Source: DATIVK01 sp035465955 | GTDB lineage: Bacteria > Myxococcota > Myxococcia > Myxococcales > Anaeromyxobacteraceae | Assembly: GCA_035465955.1 (NCBI GenBank) | Contig: DATIVK010000122.1 | Location: 1 to 7,151 of the forward strand | Reading direction: 5' to 3' | DNA length: 7,151 bases | Shown here: piece after piece, positions 5,225 to 7,151 of the stretch | Position numbering within the stretch: position 1 is the first letter of the stretch | Layout of the letters: each line of letters opens with the position of its first letter | Translations under genes and position numbers: made by a program | The notes under the pieces: generated by a model | The model's database searches: none | Seen by the model: the letters and a program-made list of their open reading frames with translations, nothing else | Told to the model about the DNA's origin: nothing

Positions 5225-5680
5225 ATGGCCGTCAAGGTCATGGTCGCCCCCGCGATCGTGAAGGGCGAGGTCTCCCGGTCCCCGGTGAGCACCTCTGCGC
5301 CTCAACAGAAGGAAGCGCCGAAGCCGCGCCGGCGGAAGTCCGCGGTCTACGACGCCGAGGGGAACGAGGTCTTCATCACGCTGATGTGCCTCAAGTGCCA
5401 CAAGATGAAGCCGCTCTCCCAGTTCGGGCTTCGGAAGATGGCCGACGGGGCGATCCGGAATCAGCCGTGGTGTCGGCCCTGTAGGTCGGGCGCAGGCGCG
5501 GAGAAGCCCCGGGGCGCGCGCAAGGACCCCGCAGTTTCGGAGGGGTCCATCGAGACTGCGGCCCCCGCGGTCCTCGCCGAAGGGATCGGGGAGGCCGTTC
5601 CCCGCCCGGCCCCCGCGGCTCCGGCCGATCCCAACCTGGCCGCGCAGATCGCTGCCGCCCTCTACCGCGGCCGCGGCTGA
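5225..5680 (+). CDS. Small zinc-ribbon-like protein with CxxC-X24-CxxC
   Basis: A 151-residue protein. The core is MCLKCHKMKPLSQFGLRK (54-71) followed by DGAIRNQPWCRPCR (74-87): two CxxC knuckles (Cys55/58 and Cys83/86) bracketing KPLSQF and a DG turn. This pattern, CxxC-x4-KPLxxF-DG-CxxC, recurs in bacterial and phage zinc-ribbon proteins and next to HNH/endonuclease VII-type nuclease domains, but no nuclease motif follows here, so only metal binding, and possibly nucleic-acid or protein contact, can be inferred. Residues 1-40 are disordered with a basic KPRRRK patch (33-38); residues 88-135 are Ala/Pro-rich and disordered; the end, NLAAQIAAALYRG (137-149), could be a short amphipathic helix. 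A cytoplasmic location is likely because there is no signal peptide. A perfect Shine-Dalgarno supports the ATG. It is divergent from the lipoprotein and followed by a palindrome and a long gap. Confidence 0.85.
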   Translation: MAVKVMVAPAIVKGEVSRSPVSTSAPQQKEAPKPRRRKSAVYDAEGNEVFITLMCLKCHKMKPLSQFGLRKMADGAIRNQPWCRPCRSGAGAEKPRGARKDPAVSEGSIETAAPAVLAEGIGEAVPRPAPAAPADPNLAAQIAAALYRGRG

Positions 5681-5692
5681 GGAGTGAGGACG

Positions 5693-5740
5693 CTCCCCTC
5701 TCCCCCACCGGGGAAGAGAGATCGGGGAGAGATCAGGGTG
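5693..5740. repeat. CTCTCCCC-type palindrome, REP-like, possibly terminator
   Basis: CTCTCCCCC (5698-5706) pairs with GGGGAAGAG (5710-5718) with one mismatch and a 3-base ACC loop, and an outer CTCCCC (5693-5698) can pair alternatively with GGGGAG (5724-5729). An 8-base direct repeat GAGAGATC occurs at 5716-5723 and 5727-5734, then AGGGTGAG. Sequences of this CTCTCCCC / GGGGAGAG / AGGGTGAG flavour are familiar as interspersed intergenic repeats of GC-rich proteobacteria; that this is a dispersed copy is inference. Its position 12 bases after the zinc-ribbon gene stop would also suit a terminator, though no U-tract is present. Confidence 0.5.
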
Positions 5741-6096
5741 AGACGGGCGGCGCCACCTGCCGTCCGCGCCCGGTCTGTCGACGTTCGGTGAACTTGCTGC
5801 GTCCGGCGTTCGCCGCGGCGGCTCCGCGGCCCGTTGTCGCATCCCGTTCGTCGGGCGACGCGATCCGTGCGGAGCAGCACCCTTCGCGAAACCGCGTGAC
5901 GCGCGCTCGCCCGACGGTCCGACCGCGGAATCCCGATCGGCGAAGTCCGCTTTACGAGAGACGATCCTCGGGGCGCGCGCCCCGGCCGGGTCGATCCGTC
6001 CGCCGGGCGGGGGTCCGGTCGATTGTGGCGCCGATATCACCGGGGCGACGCCTCAAGATGGACTTGTCGGCTCCATGAATTCCGCTGAAATGTCGA

Positions 6097-6126
6097 TTGC
6101 TTACGGCGTTGGGGCACGGGTAGGAT
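6097..6126 (+). promoter_or_regulatory. Candidate promoter of citrate synthase
   Basis: TTGCTT (6097-6102) and TAGGAT (6121-6126) are separated by 18 bases, with the -10 matching four of six consensus bases, in a locally AT-richer stretch. A start near 6133 would give a leader of about 63 bases. A second, weaker pair lies just upstream (TTGTCG at 6064-6069, TGAAAT at 6086-6091, spacing 16). Confidence 0.45.
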
Positions 6127-6132
6127 GCGTGC

Positions 6133-6179
6133 CTTCGGTTCACCCGCGATCGATTACCCGAAGTCCCACCTTCTAGTGG
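6133..6179 (+). promoter_or_regulatory. Two stem-loops in the citrate synthase leader
   Basis: CTTCGG (6133-6138) pairs with CCGAAG (6158-6163) across a 19-base loop, and CCAC (6166-6169) pairs with GTGG (6176-6179) across a 6-base loop. If transcription begins near 6133, the first stem would sit at the very 5' end of the mRNA, a position known to stabilise some bacterial messages. The Shine-Dalgarno-like GGAG (6182-6185) lies just outside the second stem and stays accessible. Confidence 0.3.
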
Positions 6180-6195
6180 CTGGAGTCCTAACCAA

Positions 6196-7151
6196 ATGGC
6201 TGAGTCCACGCTGAAGACGACGCTGAAGAAGAAGATCGAGGAGTTTCGCCCGCGCACGACGAAGCTCACGAAGGAGCTCGGCAAGATCGTGATCGACAAG
6301 GTCACGATCGACCAGTGCATCGGCGGCGCGCGCGACATCCGCTCGCTCGTGACGGACATCTCGTACCTCGACCCGCAGGAAGGCATCCGCTTCCGCGGCA
6401 AGACGATCCCCGAGACCTTCGCGGCGCTGCCCAAGGCGAAGGGCTCCAAGTACCCGACGGTCGAGTCGTTCTGGTACTTCCTGCTCACCGGCGAGATCCC
6501 CACGCAGGCGCAGGTGGATGAGGTCGTCGCCGAGTGGAAGAAGCGCCAGGTCGTCCCGTCCTACGTCTGGGACTCGATCCGCGCGCTGCCCCGCGACAGC
6601 CACCCGATGGTGATGCTCTCCGTCGGCCTCCTCGCGCTGCAGAAGGACTCGAAGTTCGCGGCCTTCTACAACTCGGGCAAGTTCAACAAGATGACGGCGT
6701 GGGAGTCGGTCTATGAGGACGCGAGCGACATCGTCGCCCGCATCCCGATCATCGCGGCCTTCATCTACAACCTGAAGTACAAGAGCGACTTCCAGATCCC
6801 GGTCGACGAGAAGCTCGACATGGGCGCGAACTTCGCCCACATGATCGGGAAGCCGGCGCCGTACGACGACGTCGCCCGCATGTACTTCATCCTCCACTCG
6901 GACCACGAGTCGGGGAACGTCTCGGCCCACACGACCCACCTCGTCCACTCGGCCCTCTCCGACCCGTACTACGCGTACTCGGCCGGCCTCAACGGCCTCG
7001 CCGGCCCGCTCCACGGCCTCGCGAACCAGGAGGTGCTCGGCTGGATCATGGAGTTCCAGAAGAAGCTGAACGGCGCGGAGCCCACCAAGGAGAACGTCAC
7101 CAAGGCGCTCTGGGACACGCTCAACGCCGGCCAGGTGGTCCCGGGCTACGG
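6196..7151 (+). CDS. gltA: Citrate synthase, eukaryote-like type I, C-terminus cut by window edge
   Basis: The first 318 codons of a citrate synthase, which condenses oxaloacetate and acetyl-CoA to citrate at the entry of the TCA cycle. The sequence follows the mitochondrial form, not the hexameric E. coli form: YDDVARMYFILHSDHESGNV (about 222-241) with the substrate-binding His237, AHTTHLVHSALSDPYY (243-258), and NGLAGPLHGLANQEVLGW (265-282) with catalytic His273 (pig His274). The window ends in QVVPGYG, directly before the position where the second active-site histidine (pig His320) is expected; the catalytic Asp is also beyond the edge. About 115 residues should be missing if the length is the usual 430-440. 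The bacterial start MAESTLKTTLKKKIEEF lacks a mitochondrial-type presequence. GGAG at 6182-6185 lies 10 bases before the ATG. It is preceded by the long gap and probable promoter, so it is probably the first gene of its transcript. Confidence 0.96.
   Translation, partial: MAESTLKTTLKKKIEEFRPRTTKLTKELGKIVIDKVTIDQCIGGARDIRSLVTDISYLDPQEGIRFRGKTIPETFAALPKAKGSKYPTVESFWYFLLTGEIPTQAQVDEVVAEWKKRQVVPSYVWDSIRALPRDSHPMVMLSVGLLALQKDSKFAAFYNSGKFNKMTAWESVYEDASDIVARIPIIAAFIYNLKYKSDFQIPVDEKLDMGANFAHMIGKPAPYDDVARMYFILHSDHESGNVSAHTTHLVHSALSDPYYAYSAGLNGLAGPLHGLANQEVLGWIMEFQKKLNGAEPTKENVTKALWDTLNAGQVVPGY

Larger units (their letters stand above)
5681..6195. other. About 515 bases without a convincing gene
   Basis: No frame here has the composition of its neighbours' real proteins: the open frames read as Arg/Pro/Ser-rich shadows without a Shine-Dalgarno. 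The stretch holds a CTCTCCCC-type palindrome (5693-5740), several small dyads (GCCGCGG/CCGCGGC at 5812-5830; CGTCG/CGACG at 5849-5860; the 14-base palindrome GGGGCGCGCGCCCC at 5970-5983), and from about 6062 a more AT-rich part with the probable citrate synthase promoter and leader. A small RNA between 5740 and 6060 is possible but nothing identifies one. Confidence 0.6.

Noticed and set aside
4367..6040. Long minus-strand frame over the small-protein region
   Set aside because: It runs antisense to the four-helix and zinc-ribbon genes, crosses the strong hairpin and intergenic palindromes, and reads as Arg/Pro/Ser-rich filler.
5788..6078. Plus-strand 96-residue frame in the intergenic stretch
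   Set aside because: No Shine-Dalgarno, Arg/Pro/Ser-rich composition and no domain; it spans several palindromes and gives no sign of third-position bias unlike chance.
6120..6195. tRNA-like sequence before citrate synthase
   Set aside because: No acceptor stem, anticodon arm or GGTTCRA T-loop pattern could be assembled; the pairing seen is limited to two small leader hairpins.
6154..7014. Minus-strand 286-residue frame antisense to citrate synthase
   Set aside because: It is a Val/Arg/Asp-rich shadow of the citrate synthase codons with no independent support.

Overview
The window is very GC-rich (roughly 70% or more by eye, with strong third-position G/C in every gene) and reads as ordinary bacterial chromosome. 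The best taxonomic clue is the partial citrate synthase at the right end. It is of the eukaryote-like (mitochondrial type I) form, known in bacteria mainly from the former Deltaproteobacteria such as Geobacteraceae. Together with the GC content this suggests a myxobacterial or Anaeromyxobacter-like organism; that placement is inference.

Layout from left to right: (1) a minus-strand block holding a partial gene for a proline/alanine-repeat single-pass membrane protein (1-595), preceded upstream by an MFS transporter of the HcaT/MFS_1-like type (655-1821). (2) A divergent plus-strand NDP-sugar nucleotidyltransferase (1865-2896) with a TTG start, only 43 bases from the transporter start. (3) A convergent minus-strand nicotinate phosphoribosyltransferase, pncB (2937-4412), for NAD salvage. 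(4) A divergent plus-strand four-helix membrane protein of 101 residues (4544-4849), with a probable near-leaderless promoter. (5) A very small minus-strand lipoprotein (4933-5052), separated from the previous gene by a strong symmetric hairpin. (6) A plus-strand 151-residue zinc-ribbon-like protein (5225-5680). (7) About 515 bases without a convincing gene, containing a CTCTCCCC-type palindrome just after the zinc-ribbon gene and a probable promoter with a structured leader before (8) the partial citrate synthase gltA (6196 to the right edge).

The genes do not form one pathway. They are single housekeeping genes (NAD salvage, TCA cycle entry, sugar-nucleotide synthesis, transport) mixed with small proteins of unknown role. 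I see no phage, transposon, CRISPR, toxin-antitoxin or biosynthetic cluster and no tRNA or rRNA. I did not find a clear new system. The points most worth a second look are the 21-bp coding minisatellite in the membrane protein, the tiny lipoprotein, the CxxC-X24-CxxC protein, the palindromes between genes, and two starts that look leaderless.
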